A stretch of 64,000 nt of DNA from Bacteroidota bacterium (GCA_030706745.1 JAUZNX010000015.1:23142-87141), one strand, 5' to 3'. Counted from the first letter of the stretch, positions 1 through 8,708 are shown. Translations and numbers: made by a program. The notes: a model not told the origin generated them from the sequence alone.

Positions 1-615
1 AAGGCGAAGCGCGCAACTATCGCACTCGCCGCAAGCCAGATTTTCAGACTGGTAGCACGACCATGTCCGCTCGATTGGGGCACCAAGCCGAACCGATTCG
101 CGAACAATCTCACTCTTCTGCAAATGGATCACTGGTGTCATTATGCGGATGCGTGTATCTGGCTTCACACCTAATTCGATCGCGCGTTCATATGCATCGA
201 AAAAAGACCGCCGGCAGTCTGGATAGCCCGATGAATCTTCCTCGACGGCACCAATGTACACCTGATTCGCTCCGATCACTTCCGCCCAACTCGCGGCAAT
301 CGCCAGGAAATTTCCGTTGCGAAACGGAACGTACGAACTTGGAATACCTGAAGCGTGAAGATCGGCGAGTGTCACCGCGATGCTCGCATCCGTCAAGCTC
401 GATCCACCAATCTCCCGCAAAAATTCAATGTCAACCACAAGACGCTCCCGAATGCCGAGGACATCCGCCACATCGTGAAAGGCCTGCAACTCTCGGTTCT
501 CGGTTCGGTGACGATAGTTCAGGTGAAGCGCGGCAAGATTTCGCGACTCATTACGGGCAATGGTTGCCGTGAGGGTCGAGTCCATCCCGCCGGAGAGTAA
601 GACGATTGATTTCAT
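1..615 (-). CDS. queC: 7-cyano-7-deazaguanine synthase QueC (3' end cut by window edge)
   Basis: ATP-dependent enzyme converting 7-carboxy-7-deazaguanine (CDG) to preQ0 in queuosine precursor synthesis. The ATG at 615 opens with MKSIVLLSGGMDSTLTATIA, holding the SGGxDS PP-loop of the family. Around residues 187-201 the frame shows C-x7-C-x2-C-x2-C (CYQSENLACGECDSC), the zinc-binding cluster near the C-terminus. 205 codons are visible; only roughly 10-20 residues should be missing beyond the left edge. The start lies 5 bases after the queD stop, so it is the last visible gene of the que operon. Identity is secure from the two motifs and the neighbours. Confidence 0.95.
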   Translation of the reverse strand, partial: MKSIVLLSGGMDSTLTATIARNESRNLAALHLNYRHRTENRELQAFHDVADVLGIRERLVVDIEFLREIGGSSLTDASIAVTLADLHASGIPSSYVPFRNGNFLAIAASWAEVIGANQVYIGAVEEDSSGYPDCRRSFFDAYERAIELGVKPDTRIRIMTPVIHLQKSEIVRESVRLGAPIERTWSCYQSENLACGECDSCALRL

Positions 616-620
616 GCGGA

Positions 621-1043
621 TTACAGCGGACCGGACACCTCAGCATACGTCCGTTCCGTTTCCTGAATACGCACGCGGAGTTCACGCAAATGTTTCATCG
701 AGGCAAATGTGAGGCTAAGTCGCTCGAAAAACCAGCGGGCAATATTCTCGGCCGTCGTCGGCCAATCGACATAGACGGCCTTAAGCCCGCTTCCACGTAA
801 GAAATCAGAAATGAGCACATCGGAGCGGGTGCATAGGAAAGCATGATCTAATTCGGCGACCATTGGATCAACCATCCTTTTAAGATCGAAGTAGTCGAGG
901 ACCATGCCTGCGGATTGGGGCTCACCTGAGAGCTCGATCCACATGCAGTATGAGTGACCGTGGACATTCCGGCAGCCGCCATCGTGCTCGGGCAGACGGT
1001 GCGCCATCTCCCAGCGGAAATCTTTCGCTATATGGGTAAGCAT
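621..1043 (-). CDS. queD: 6-carboxy-5,6,7,8-tetrahydropterin synthase QueD
   Basis: Forms 6-carboxytetrahydropterin from dihydroneopterin triphosphate, the step before QueE. The ATG at 1043 gives 140 residues beginning MLTHIAKDFRWEMAHRLP; an in-frame TTG 93 bases upstream only adds unconserved sequence. His residues in the stretches MAHRLPEHDGGCRNVHGHSY fit the zinc site of the PTPS/QueD fold, the Cys in GGCRN fits the catalytic cysteine, and LDHAFLC plus a late ENIARWFFERL segment follow the family pattern. It lies 73 bases after queF and 5 before queC in one minus-strand operon. Confidence 0.93.
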   Translation of the reverse strand: MLTHIAKDFRWEMAHRLPEHDGGCRNVHGHSYCMWIELSGEPQSAGMVLDYFDLKRMVDPMVAELDHAFLCTRSDVLISDFLRGSGLKAVYVDWPTTAENIARWFFERLSLTFASMKHLRELRVRIQETERTYAEVSGPL

Positions 1044-1116
1044 TATACTAGTGCGCCTGGATGAGACAGATGGAACCGACGACGCCAGATGAATTTTGCG
1101 GCCCGTTCTCTGAGTC

Positions 1117-1530
1117 TCATTGTATCGCTTTCTCAAGTTTCGTAATCGTAATTCTATCGGAGATTGGCACCGGGCTCTCCCCTTTCGTATACTTCGCCAC
1201 CACGTTCGAGTGCAGCCCGCCGCGTGTGGAGAATTCGCCGGTCACTTCCAGCCATCGTGGATCAAGAGCACTCACCAAATCTTCAAGAATTTCATTGATT
1301 ACAGCCTCGTAAAAAATACCTCGATTTCGAAAGCTGATGAAGTAATATTTTAGCGCCTTCAGTTCGACACAGAGCTTATCCGGCACGAAGACGATTGTAA
1401 TCTCTCCAAAATCAGGTAAGCCCGTCACCGGACAAACAGAGGTAAACTCCGGATTCGTGTGCGTCACGACGTACTCCCGATTTGGATACGGATTTGGAAA
1501 AACGACAAGTTCAGGTTTGCTTGATGTCAT
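1117..1530 (-). CDS. queF: NADPH-dependent 7-cyano-7-deazaguanine reductase QueF
   Basis: Reduces the nitrile of preQ0 to the amine preQ1, the only known biological nitrile reduction. The protein has the catalytic-Cys motif TSVCPVTGLPDFG and the QueF signature ELKALKYYFISFRNRGIFYE. The length of about 137 residues matches the short, unimodular QueF type. The chosen ATG at 1530 overlaps the queE stop as ATGA and is preceded by AAAAGGGG, a good ribosome-binding site; an alternative start at 1554 lies inside queE and is less likely. Translational coupling to queE is likely. Confidence 0.95.
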   Translation of the reverse strand: MTSSKPELVVFPNPYPNREYVVTHTNPEFTSVCPVTGLPDFGEITIVFVPDKLCVELKALKYYFISFRNRGIFYEAVINEILEDLVSALDPRWLEVTGEFSTRGGLHSNVVAKYTKGESPVPISDRITITKLEKAIQ

Positions 1531-2234
1531 ACCCCTTTTAATATTCCCGGCCAAATTAGTTTATGCAACTGCGTTTGCAGGCGGACGGGCAGCCCATCTT
1601 CAAGGATCCAGGCTGCTAATGCCGCGAGATCGAGTTCACCTTGGACCGGCGAAAAAAGAATAGTCCCTACGCAATTACGTAGTTGATATAGCACAAGTTG
1701 CTGACGTGCCCATTCATAATCCTCTCGCGATCCGATTACAAATTTCACCTCGTCTTGTTTCGTCAGGTGCAGGATGTTCTCGTATCGATTTCGCTTCACC
1801 ATTCCCGATGATGGTGTCTTGAGATCGACAATACGTTTGACTCTCGGATCGACACGCGAAATATCGACATGGCCGCCGGTTTCGATCATCACCTCATATC
1901 CATGCTCGAAGAGTCGCTGCATCAGTGGGTACACCCCTTCCTGCTCCAAAGGTTCGCCACCTGTCAACTCGATAAGGTGGCAGTTGAACCCCTCAATCCG
2001 ACCGAGAATATCTGTGATGAGGAGGTCTTCTCCGTCGTAAAACGCATATTCCGTATCACAATAAGAGCAGCGCAAACCACACCCCGTCATGCGAACAAAG
2101 ACACAAGGTTCACCAGCGCGAGAACCTTCCCCTTGAATCGAGTAGAAGATTTCGTTAACGCGTAGCATGTCCTCGCGTTGTCGTTCAGACAATGTAAGCC
2201 TCTTTGGATGCTCGATTTCAGGTATTTCTGGCAC
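1527..2234 (-). CDS. queE: 7-carboxy-7-deazaguanine synthase QueE (radical SAM)
   Basis: Radical SAM enzyme contracting 6-carboxytetrahydropterin to CDG. FYSIQGEG near residue 30 is the QueE substrate-side signature, and TGCGLRCSYCDTEYAF contains the CxxxCxxC cluster motif. LIELTGGEPLEQEG is the radical-SAM GGE motif for SAM binding. The frame opens at GTG 2234; an in-frame ATG at 2168 (MLRVNEIFYSIQGEG) sits directly before the conserved core and may be the true start, giving 213 residues. Neither has a convincing ribosome-binding site. It overlaps queF by 4 bases. Confidence 0.93.
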   Translation of the reverse strand: MPEIPEIEHPKRLTLSERQREDMLRVNEIFYSIQGEGSRAGEPCVFVRMTGCGLRCSYCDTEYAFYDGEDLLITDILGRIEGFNCHLIELTGGEPLEQEGVYPLMQRLFEHGYEVMIETGGHVDISRVDPRVKRIVDLKTPSSGMVKRNRYENILHLTKQDEVKFVIGSREDYEWARQQLVLYQLRNCVGTILFSPVQGELDLAALAAWILEDGLPVRLQTQLHKLIWPGILKGV

Positions 2235-2276
2235 GTGGAGCAGAAACGTGTGACGTCGGGAGTATACTCCCGAGGA

Positions 2277-3248
2277 CTACCCCCGCCAATTCATTCCTTT
2301 TGCCGAAGCCCGTCGAAGCCGGTCATTGATTGCACGTCCGAGGCCGAGTTCTGGAAGCGGTTCGGCTAAAATCAGTTGCATGCCAAGTGAATCAAGGTAT
2401 CGGATGGCCCCAAACAAGTTCTTCGCCGCTTCGTGCAAACTGCCTTCCGGAGATAGGACAACTTGATGGCCGATTGGCACCTCCTTAAAGCGCCTTTGAA
2501 AGCTAAGTATGCCGACTCGCTCTGCATCGAAGCGTTCAAGATCGATCCTACCCAGTTTCAGAGGAGTACGCGGTGCATAATGTGATTCAAGTCCTCCAGG
2601 CGCAATCGGGTTGGAAGACGCCTGAACCTGAAGGCGAACGGGACCAAGTAGCGATTCTATATCTTCGACAGCAACCCCGCCGAGGCGTAAGATTACGATC
2701 TCACCATCTCTCTCAGTAACGATGGTAGACTCCAGCCCAACTATACATTCACCTCCATCGAGAATGTATGGTATTTCGCCACCCAGTTGATCGAGCACAT
2801 GCTCCGCGCTCGTAGGACTCACATACCCGAACGGATTGGCACTCGGAGCCGCAATGGGAAAGTCCAGTTGTGAAAGAAGATCGAGCGTCATCGGATGGTT
2901 CGGCACTCGAAGCGCGACGGCATCCAATCCCGAAGTGACGATGTCGGGAATACTATCTCGCTTTGGAAGAACGAGTGTGAGTGGACCCGGCCAAAAGCGT
3001 TCTGCGAGTATGACGGCCCATTCCGGGAAAGTCCTCACATAATCCGTGAGCTGATCAGGTGAGGCACCATGCACAATCAGAGGATCGAAGCGTGGCCGAC
3101 GTTTAATTTCGAAGATTTGGAGAACAGCCTCAGTGTCCAGCGCATTTGCCGCCAGGCCGTAGACTGTCTCGGTCGGAATCGCCACGACAAGGCCGCGCTC
3201 CAGCAGTGCGCGAGCCTTCGCAACGTCAATTCCAATCTCTGTCGTCAC
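2277..3248 (-). CDS. L-threonylcarbamoyladenylate synthase (Sua5/TsaC, long form)
   Basis: Makes threonylcarbamoyl-AMP from Thr, bicarbonate and ATP for tRNA t6A37. Residues about 10-190 form the YrdC domain, with the KR-type motif VVAIPTETVYGLAANA, the FEIKRRP segment and the conserved APSANPFGYVSPTSAEHV. The remaining roughly 130 residues (starting near ASSNPIAPGGLESHYAPRTPL) are the Sua5 C-terminal domain, so this is the two-domain Sua5 type rather than short TsaC. It starts at GTG 3248, overlapping the stop of the upstream AtuA-family gene as GTGA. The gene is followed after about 42 bases by queE, joining two tRNA-modification pathways in one operon. Confidence 0.92.
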   Translation of the reverse strand: MTTEIGIDVAKARALLERGLVVAIPTETVYGLAANALDTEAVLQIFEIKRRPRFDPLIVHGASPDQLTDYVRTFPEWAVILAERFWPGPLTLVLPKRDSIPDIVTSGLDAVALRVPNHPMTLDLLSQLDFPIAAPSANPFGYVSPTSAEHVLDQLGGEIPYILDGGECIVGLESTIVTERDGEIVILRLGGVAVEDIESLLGPVRLQVQASSNPIAPGGLESHYAPRTPLKLGRIDLERFDAERVGILSFQRRFKEVPIGHQVVLSPEGSLHEAAKNLFGAIRYLDSLGMQLILAEPLPELGLGRAINDRLRRASAKGMNWRG

Positions 3249-4618
3249 GCCTGCTGCACCACCACACGCGGTAGCACGGCCTTCTTATCTAGCAATGCCG
3301 GCCAGTATGCCACGACTTCACTCGGTTTTGGACGACCGCCTGCAAATCCGGTCACGCTTGGCGGACCGGTCAGGATGAGCGGCGCGATTTCCTTACCAAA
3401 TCGCTCGATGGCCTTCTTGTCTTGTCCTCGGACCCCCCACTTGGCCACGACCTCTTGCACTTCATCGAAATCCACCGGTGTAAGCGGACCGTGACATGAG
3501 TTTACACCCAAAAATTCGGTGCGCATCTCATCATAAGTACATCCAGCGTCTTTCAGACGCGTTCTGAGGATTTGATCGGCAAGCCGCGCTTTGTGCATTG
3601 CGTCCGGCCATGTGTACGTGAGTGTTCCCTGAGCAGAGAAACCATCGTTGTAAGACATGGAGACTTTGTAGGAATCTGTTGCGGCTCTGCCTTTAATACT
3701 ATGGACACGCACGCGGTCCTTGCCGCTGTCTTCAATCTGAATGCTCGTGAAATCCGCGATACAATCAGGAGTGATATAATCGCGCGGATCGCCGATCTCA
3801 TAGAGCAGTTGCTCGGCAACCGTTTGGCGCGAAACCCGCCCGCCGGTTTTTGGATGCTTTGTAATGATAAAATCGCCATTGGGATAAGCCTCGGCAATTG
3901 GGAAGCCGATGTGAGCCATATCTCGGACAGACTTCCAATCGGCTGAAAAATTTCCGCCGGATGACTGCGCACCACACTCGAGGATGTGGCCCGCAACGGT
4001 ACCGGCGGCGAGCCTGTCCCAATCGTCGGGCTTCCACCCAAATTCGTGAATCATCGGAGCGAGCGTGAGTCCTGTATCCGTTGTGCGGCCAGTGACGACG
4101 ATCTGGGCTCCTTGCTGGAGCGCCTCGACGATCGGCCACGCGCCAAAATAGACATTTGCCGAGAGGACCCGATTGCGAACAGAACTAAGCGGATCGCCAC
4201 TTTCCATATTCTTGAGCTGATGACCCGCACTGAGCATCGAATCGAGATCATCCAGGATGTTGTCCCCAAGAACAACGCCGACTTTAATCGGAATGCCGCG
4301 CTTGCGTGCGACTTCGAAAATCGCATCACGGCAACCTTCGGGATTCACACCACCTCCGTTGGTGATAATTTTGATGTTCTTCTCGACGATATCTGGCAGT
4401 ACGGCATCGATGACCTCGACGAGATCGCGCGCATAGCCCATGCGGCCATCGCGAAGCTTCTGTTTTTGCATGATGGACATCGTCACCTCGGCCAGGTAGT
4501 CCATCATCATATAGTCTATGGGCGATTCGGCCGAAGAGCGACGAATTTGGTCAATCGGCGCACTGGGCAGGTCACCCCAAAATCCCTGCCCGGAGGCAAT
4601 TCGAATACGGTCTCTCAT
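3245..4618 (-). CDS. Acyclic terpene utilization AtuA-family protein (DUF1446)
   Basis: 457 residues opening MRDRIRIASGQGFWGDLP, with the family features DYLAEVTMSIM, ITNGGGVNPEGC, VTGRTTDTGLTLAPM and ECGAQSSGGNF. Members related to AtuA occur in acyclic terpene and branched acyl-CoA breakdown, but the biochemical role of most homologues is unproven, so no reaction is assigned. It is the first gene of the minus-strand operon leading into sua5 and queE-F-D-C, with a GTGA overlap to sua5. No signal peptide or membrane segment is seen. The family call is strong; the function is unknown. Confidence 0.85.
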   Translation of the reverse strand: MRDRIRIASGQGFWGDLPSAPIDQIRRSSAESPIDYMMMDYLAEVTMSIMQKQKLRDGRMGYARDLVEVIDAVLPDIVEKNIKIITNGGGVNPEGCRDAIFEVARKRGIPIKVGVVLGDNILDDLDSMLSAGHQLKNMESGDPLSSVRNRVLSANVYFGAWPIVEALQQGAQIVVTGRTTDTGLTLAPMIHEFGWKPDDWDRLAAGTVAGHILECGAQSSGGNFSADWKSVRDMAHIGFPIAEAYPNGDFIITKHPKTGGRVSRQTVAEQLLYEIGDPRDYITPDCIADFTSIQIEDSGKDRVRVHSIKGRAATDSYKVSMSYNDGFSAQGTLTYTWPDAMHKARLADQILRTRLKDAGCTYDEMRTEFLGVNSCHGPLTPVDFDEVQEVVAKWGVRGQDKKAIERFGKEIAPLILTGPPSVTGFAGGRPKPSEVVAYWPALLDKKAVLPRVVVQQA

Positions 4619-4715
4619 ATCAACGTGTTGAAACTAATGTTCTGAAGTGCTTAGGTCCCACTGTGCGAAGGCGCGGAGGATACCGCCAATGGGTCTTCAT
4701 TCGAGAATCGTTTTG

Positions 4716-6971
4716 TTACTCGATGCATCGCATAACAACGAGGGTGGCATCATCGTCAAAGTTACCCGATTGTGTGAATTCAGCCACGGATTGCAGCACT
4801 TTGAGTGTCAAATCGCGGGAGTTGCTGACATCCAGGTTGTCTGACACATAGTGCGCGAGGCGGTCGTAACCCAATTCCTCCCCATTGGGGTTTCGCGCAT
4901 CCGTAATCCCGTCGCTAAACAGTACCAGTACATCGCCCAACAACGGTTCGAGTTTGAGTTCTTCCATCGTCTGAGCGACATCCGGCCTGCGGATGAGACC
5001 GACGGCAATTCCGCGTGGCTGATAAAATTGATACTGGCCATCGGCACGGACGTGAAGGAGTGGTGTGTGCCCCGCTCGTGCATACATTACGCCTCGCTTC
5101 GTAAATGCGATAAGCCCGAGAGTCACAAACGAACGCCGGAGTGATGACAGAGTTGGCGAATTGTGCATTAAGGCTTCGTTCGTTCCTTCGAGCAGTTCGG
5201 TCATGTTCGCCATGACCGGCGCTAACGCCTGAACGACACCCTTCGTCTCGGCCATATAGAGCGAAGCAGAGATGCCTTTGCCCGAGACGTCTCCGATCGT
5301 TATCATCGTCGAGCCATCCCAGAGAGTGGAAGCATCGTAGTAATCTCCGCCTACATCATAGGCAGGAATACTAATCGCATATATATCGAAGCCAGGCACA
5401 TTCGGAAATCGCTCCGGCAACAGACTTTTTTGCATCAGTCTTGCCGCGCGGAGTTCGCCATCGAATTTCTGTTTTTCTATCGAGTCCTGAAGCAGACGCG
5501 CGGTTTCAAGTGCAAGAGAGGCAACATCCGTGAAAGCGGTTAAGACAGTCAGGTCATCATCGTCAAAACCATCCTCACGGTTTTTGGCGACGTAAAGTCC
5601 ACCTCGCACTTCATCCTTGCGAAGCAACGGTACGGCGACCATTGAATGAAGTGCCTTATTTCCGCGAGCTTGCTCAGGCGTGGGGAAAAGATACTGCTGG
5701 GTACTAATGCGTCGCTGAAAGATAATGGGGCGTCGTGTCCGATCGAGTTCGGCGCGAGGCGAGGAAACCTGACGTCCGGCATCAGGAAATCCTTCGGCTT
5801 CCTCCATGATGCTCTCAGCCGCACGCTCTCCAATTCCTATATAACAACGAACTGGTGTCTCATGATCGTCCGATGACCGAAGTTCGAGCCATGCGCAGTC
5901 CGACTCGGTCGCTTCGCAAGCAAGCGATGTAATTTGCTCCGCCAGCCTCGGTAGATCGAGCAAGAGTTCGCTCGACAAAATATCCGATGAAAAGCGGGTG
6001 AGCTTCGCAAGCGATTGAACTTCGGCAGACTTTCGTTCGACCAACTCGGTCGACGAAAGGGAGAATAAGGTGCTGAAAAAGACCATCGCAAAATAGATCG
6101 CAAGAGTACCGAATGTCGCTACCGCAATCATTTGCCAAAATAGAGCGTAACGCTCGAAAAGAACATCGGCAAATAACTTATCACCACCAAACGCTATTAA
6201 TGCGGCCGCAGCCAACACGGCATCGAGCGCTGCGAACGCGAGGAGCTTTCTCTTTCCGATTCGTGATGCGTGCGGGAGCCATGCTAGTCGATACCCAAGT
6301 AGCAGAGCCGCAAGCCCGGTGGCAAGTACCAGTACGGTATAAACCGTCAAGGTCAAGGCATTTCGCGGCACAACGGACTCGGATTGCCACAACGTAAAGA
6401 CGGCAAGAACGGCAGCAGTGATTGCCCATCCGACAAACCGCCGACGCGCAAATCGTGGCGACTGACGAACGAGGTTGATCTGCCAGAAGCTCATGAGCAC
6501 GAAGACGAGAGCCATTAACCAGATGGCACCAAGAATATCGATGGAAATGACGGTTGGAAAGGTCGCCGGCTCGATTTTGAACGGCTCCGGGACGGTTACA
6601 TGTCGAACCGAGAGGGTAAAGAGCGCAGGCGCAAGGGCAACCAGAACCGACGCGCCAAGAATAATCGCAAATCGCTGCACAAGTCGAACGGGCCAATCGG
6701 CACCTCGGCGGGCTTCTTCAGGGCGACTGACAGATGACGTTCGAAAGAATACAATTTCCAAAGCCCGAGCCAGCCATAACATGGCCGCGCCCTGAAGTCC
6801 CGCCCGGATTAGCTCGAGCACGGCGCCCTGAATAGCAGTATACGAGTGCGCGACGAGATCGAGCACTAGCAACGCTCCCAAAATGAGCGCCCCTAAGACG
6901 ATATAGAAAATTGCCCGTGTCCGCATCCGGCACGCAAACTTTAGTTTTATGGTGAAAAGTCCCGCAGGCAT
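4716..6971 (-). CDS. Membrane GAF-PP2C (SpoIIE/RsbU-type) serine/threonine phosphatase
   Basis: The N-terminal ~310 residues contain about seven hydrophobic segments interrupted by short polar loops. A GAF-like domain follows (about 340-500), then a PP2C/SpoIIE phosphatase domain with VGGDYYD, ITIGDVSGKGISASLYMA, LVLFSDGITDARN and a terminal FDDDATLVVMR. The acidic residues in GGDYYD, GDVSGKG, SDGITDA and DDAT are the metal ligands expected in active enzymes. Such proteins usually dephosphorylate anti-anti-sigma partners in partner-switching. No anti-sigma antagonist gene is adjacent, so the target is unknown. ATG 6971 follows an in-frame TTG; ATG 6926 just before the first membrane segment is also possible. 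Confidence 0.85.
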   Translation of the reverse strand: MPAGLFTIKLKFACRMRTRAIFYIVLGALILGALLVLDLVAHSYTAIQGAVLELIRAGLQGAAMLWLARALEIVFFRTSSVSRPEEARRGADWPVRLVQRFAIILGASVLVALAPALFTLSVRHVTVPEPFKIEPATFPTVISIDILGAIWLMALVFVLMSFWQINLVRQSPRFARRRFVGWAITAAVLAVFTLWQSESVVPRNALTLTVYTVLVLATGLAALLLGYRLAWLPHASRIGKRKLLAFAALDAVLAAAALIAFGGDKLFADVLFERYALFWQMIAVATFGTLAIYFAMVFFSTLFSLSSTELVERKSAEVQSLAKLTRFSSDILSSELLLDLPRLAEQITSLACEATESDCAWLELRSSDDHETPVRCYIGIGERAAESIMEEAEGFPDAGRQVSSPRAELDRTRRPIIFQRRISTQQYLFPTPEQARGNKALHSMVAVPLLRKDEVRGGLYVAKNREDGFDDDDLTVLTAFTDVASLALETARLLQDSIEKQKFDGELRAARLMQKSLLPERFPNVPGFDIYAISIPAYDVGGDYYDASTLWDGSTMITIGDVSGKGISASLYMAETKGVVQALAPVMANMTELLEGTNEALMHNSPTLSSLRRSFVTLGLIAFTKRGVMYARAGHTPLLHVRADGQYQFYQPRGIAVGLIRRPDVAQTMEELKLEPLLGDVLVLFSDGITDARNPNGEELGYDRLAHYVSDNLDVSNSRDLTLKVLQSVAEFTQSGNFDDDATLVVMRCIE

Positions 6972-7039
6972 CAATTGAATTCAGGATGCCCGCGAGACTT
7001 ATTGGACTTATACGAAATGAAGAATCGTTTTGACTAAGA

Positions 7040-7381
7040 ATGAAGCTCACAGATTTGACCCAGTTATCTGGCTTGCTCACTGCGGAGCAATCGGCCGCGC
7101 TTGAAAAAGAAAGAGCACTTCGTGCCTCCAAACGGAAGATTGGCGAAGGACAAGATGTACAACTCTACATCGACCGAAAGGCTCGGCGTGGCAAGAGCGT
7201 GACAATTGTTGCCGGGCTACGGCTTTCGACTGAAATGCGAGACAAGCTTGCCAAGGACCTGAAGCATCTTGTCAGTGCAGGAGGTACTGTGTATCAGGAC
7301 ACGATCGAACTTCAGGGCGAACACATTTCGCGCATCTTGGAATATCTCAAAGAGAACGGCTTTCGCGTTAAGACCAAATAG
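7040..7381 (+). CDS. Translation initiation factor SUI1/eIF1-like (YciH family)
   Basis: 113 residues with the SUI1 core: RKARRGKSVTIVAGL, then an ELxxLxxxL-like helix (DKLAKDLKHLVSAGGTVYQ), the conserved GGTV turn, DTIELQGEHISRILEYLKENGF and a basic tail. Bacterial YciH proteins resemble eukaryotic eIF1 and affect initiation fidelity under some conditions. The N-terminal 50 residues are specific to this protein. It is divergent from the PP2C gene (68 bases between starts) and is followed 3 bases later by the rhomboid-like gene, so the two are co-transcribed. Confidence 0.85.
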   Translation: MKLTDLTQLSGLLTAEQSAALEKERALRASKRKIGEGQDVQLYIDRKARRGKSVTIVAGLRLSTEMRDKLAKDLKHLVSAGGTVYQDTIELQGEHISRILEYLKENGFRVKTK

Positions 7382-7384
7382 TCT

Positions 7385-8152
7385 ATGTTCCGAAATCTTC
7401 CGCCAGTCTGTCGTGCACTAATTATCGGGCTAATTGCCTCAACTGTGCTTTCGCTAATCTCACCGTCGCTTGTGATTGCTAGTTTGCCTCTATATGCAGA
7501 ATCTGTCCTTCATGGCTTCCAAATCTGGCGCATCCTGACCTACCCGTTCTTCTTCATTGCCTCCGGCCATTCACTGATCGGGAGCTTGTTCACCTTGCTA
7601 TGGAATTGTATGCTCATCGCGTTCTTTGGGGGTGAATTGGAGGAGATCATTCATTCGAATCGGTTTTGGCGAGCGCTTGTCGTCACGCTCGTTGCCGCCG
7701 GACTGGTTTTTCTTTTACTTGATCCACACGGCATACTGGCGGGACCTGGAATTCTCACGATGTTTGTCCTTGGAGGTTTTGCCTATATGTGGCCGAAGCG
7801 CGAGATCTCGGTCTTCGGGGTCTTTTGGATCAAGGCATGGATTATCGCGCTCGTTATCTTTGTCGTCTCGATCATTCCGCTCTCAGGCTTCGCATTGGAT
7901 ACGAGCGCATCAAACCTTTTCGCGCCGCTCGCCGGCGCATTTGGCGCGATGCTTTACTTGCACTTCACTTACCGGCAGTACCATTTTGCTGACACAGTGT
8001 TTTCTCGTTTCGAGCATAACAAGACTACTGCAAATGAAGCTGACATGCCTGTCGAGCACCGGATTGACATGATTCTCGACAAAATCAGCCGCTCCGGAAT
8101 CGATAGTCTATCTCGCGAGGAGCGGGACTTTTTGCTAAAAAATACAAAATAG
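7385..8152 (+). CDS. Rhomboid-fold membrane protein lacking catalytic Ser and His, with C-terminal DUF6576-like tail
   Basis: 255 residues with about six membrane segments. Rhomboid landmarks are visible: WRILTYPFFF in the L1 region, an Asn in LLWNCML, and FFGGELEE. At the position of the catalytic GxSG the sequence reads LAGPGILTMF (about residues 119-126), so Ser is Gly. The TM6 segment SNLFAPLAGAFGAML has no His. It should therefore be a pseudoprotease unless the alignment is shifted. The tail EHRIDMILDKISRSGIDSLS resembles the small helical domain ending many Bacteroidota rhomboids. It lies 3 bases after the SUI1-like gene and converges on the cytochrome gene with a 2-base gap. Confidence 0.8.
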   Translation: MFRNLPPVCRALIIGLIASTVLSLISPSLVIASLPLYAESVLHGFQIWRILTYPFFFIASGHSLIGSLFTLLWNCMLIAFFGGELEEIIHSNRFWRALVVTLVAAGLVFLLLDPHGILAGPGILTMFVLGGFAYMWPKREISVFGVFWIKAWIIALVIFVVSIIPLSGFALDTSASNLFAPLAGAFGAMLYLHFTYRQYHFADTVFSRFEHNKTTANEADMPVEHRIDMILDKISRSGIDSLSREERDFLLKNTK

Positions 8153-8154
8153 GA

Positions 8155-8604
8155 TTAGGATCGCCTATACGTACTGCTAAGCGTCCGGACAAACGCGATC
8201 AGATCTTTTATTTCGTCATCGCCGAGCGAGGGTTGTGCAGGCATGGCTGGATAGCCAAACATCACTCCGCCGAATTTGACCACCTTGTATATGTGCGAGT
8301 TCGAGAGCTTGTCCATATAGGCCCCATTCGTGTGATCGCGAGGCTTGGCGGCTAAGGCCGCCGCCGCTGGGCCATCGCCACGGCCTTGTGTCCCATGACA
8401 TACCGCGCAACTTGACATGTAGGTCGCTCGGCCTCGCGAAACAGCCTCTGGCGTCATAGAAATTGAGAGATCCGGCGCACCAGCGGAGGATCCCTGCATG
8501 GAAGCCTCAGCGTGGCTATTCTGCTGATTATCGCCAGAATTACAGCCAGTAAACGGGGAACAAATAGAAAATGCGAGTGCTAACACTCGGGCAGCATTCT
8601 TCAT
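8155..8604 (-). CDS. Lipoprotein c-type cytochrome (class I, single haem)
   Basis: 149 residues from ATG 8604 (MKNAARVLALAF). A short hydrophobic signal ends in a lipobox-like FTGC, predicting lipid attachment at Cys. After an approximately 30-residue Ser/Ala/Gln-rich linker, one haem-binding CAVCH is followed by GTQGRGDGPAA and later GVMFGYPAMPAQPSLGDDEIKDLIAFVRTL, which supplies the distal Met and the C-terminal helix of cytochrome c. It is probably a periplasmic electron carrier; the partner is unknown because no oxidase or dehydrogenase lies next to it. Confidence 0.88.
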   Translation of the reverse strand: MKNAARVLALAFSICSPFTGCNSGDNQQNSHAEASMQGSSAGAPDLSISMTPEAVSRGRATYMSSCAVCHGTQGRGDGPAAAALAAKPRDHTNGAYMDKLSNSHIYKVVKFGGVMFGYPAMPAQPSLGDDEIKDLIAFVRTLSSTYRRS

Positions 8605-8700
8605 GTTTTCAGACAACAGACTAAGGTTTTGACGACATTAATACCATAACGCGGCCAACTTTGTTCTCAACTATTCTGAAAAAAAATGGACTCTGACAAA

Positions 8701-8708
8701 TAACTTTG
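8701..8708 (+). promoter_or_regulatory. Putative -7 element (TAACTTTG) upstream of glutaryl-CoA dehydrogenase
   Basis: TAACTTTG fits the Bacteroidota -7 consensus TAnnTTTG and lies 77 bases before the start of the downstream gene. No clear TTTG -33 element is seen at the expected 19-21 base distance, so this is tentative. Confidence 0.35.

Noticed and set aside
63..572. 169-codon plus-strand frame at the left edge
   Set aside because: Antisense to queC, whose SGGxDS and zinc-Cys motifs prove the minus-strand reading.
3986..4645. 219-codon plus-strand frame over the AtuA-family gene
   Set aside because: Antisense to a well-conserved protein, no recognisable motif and no ribosome-binding site.
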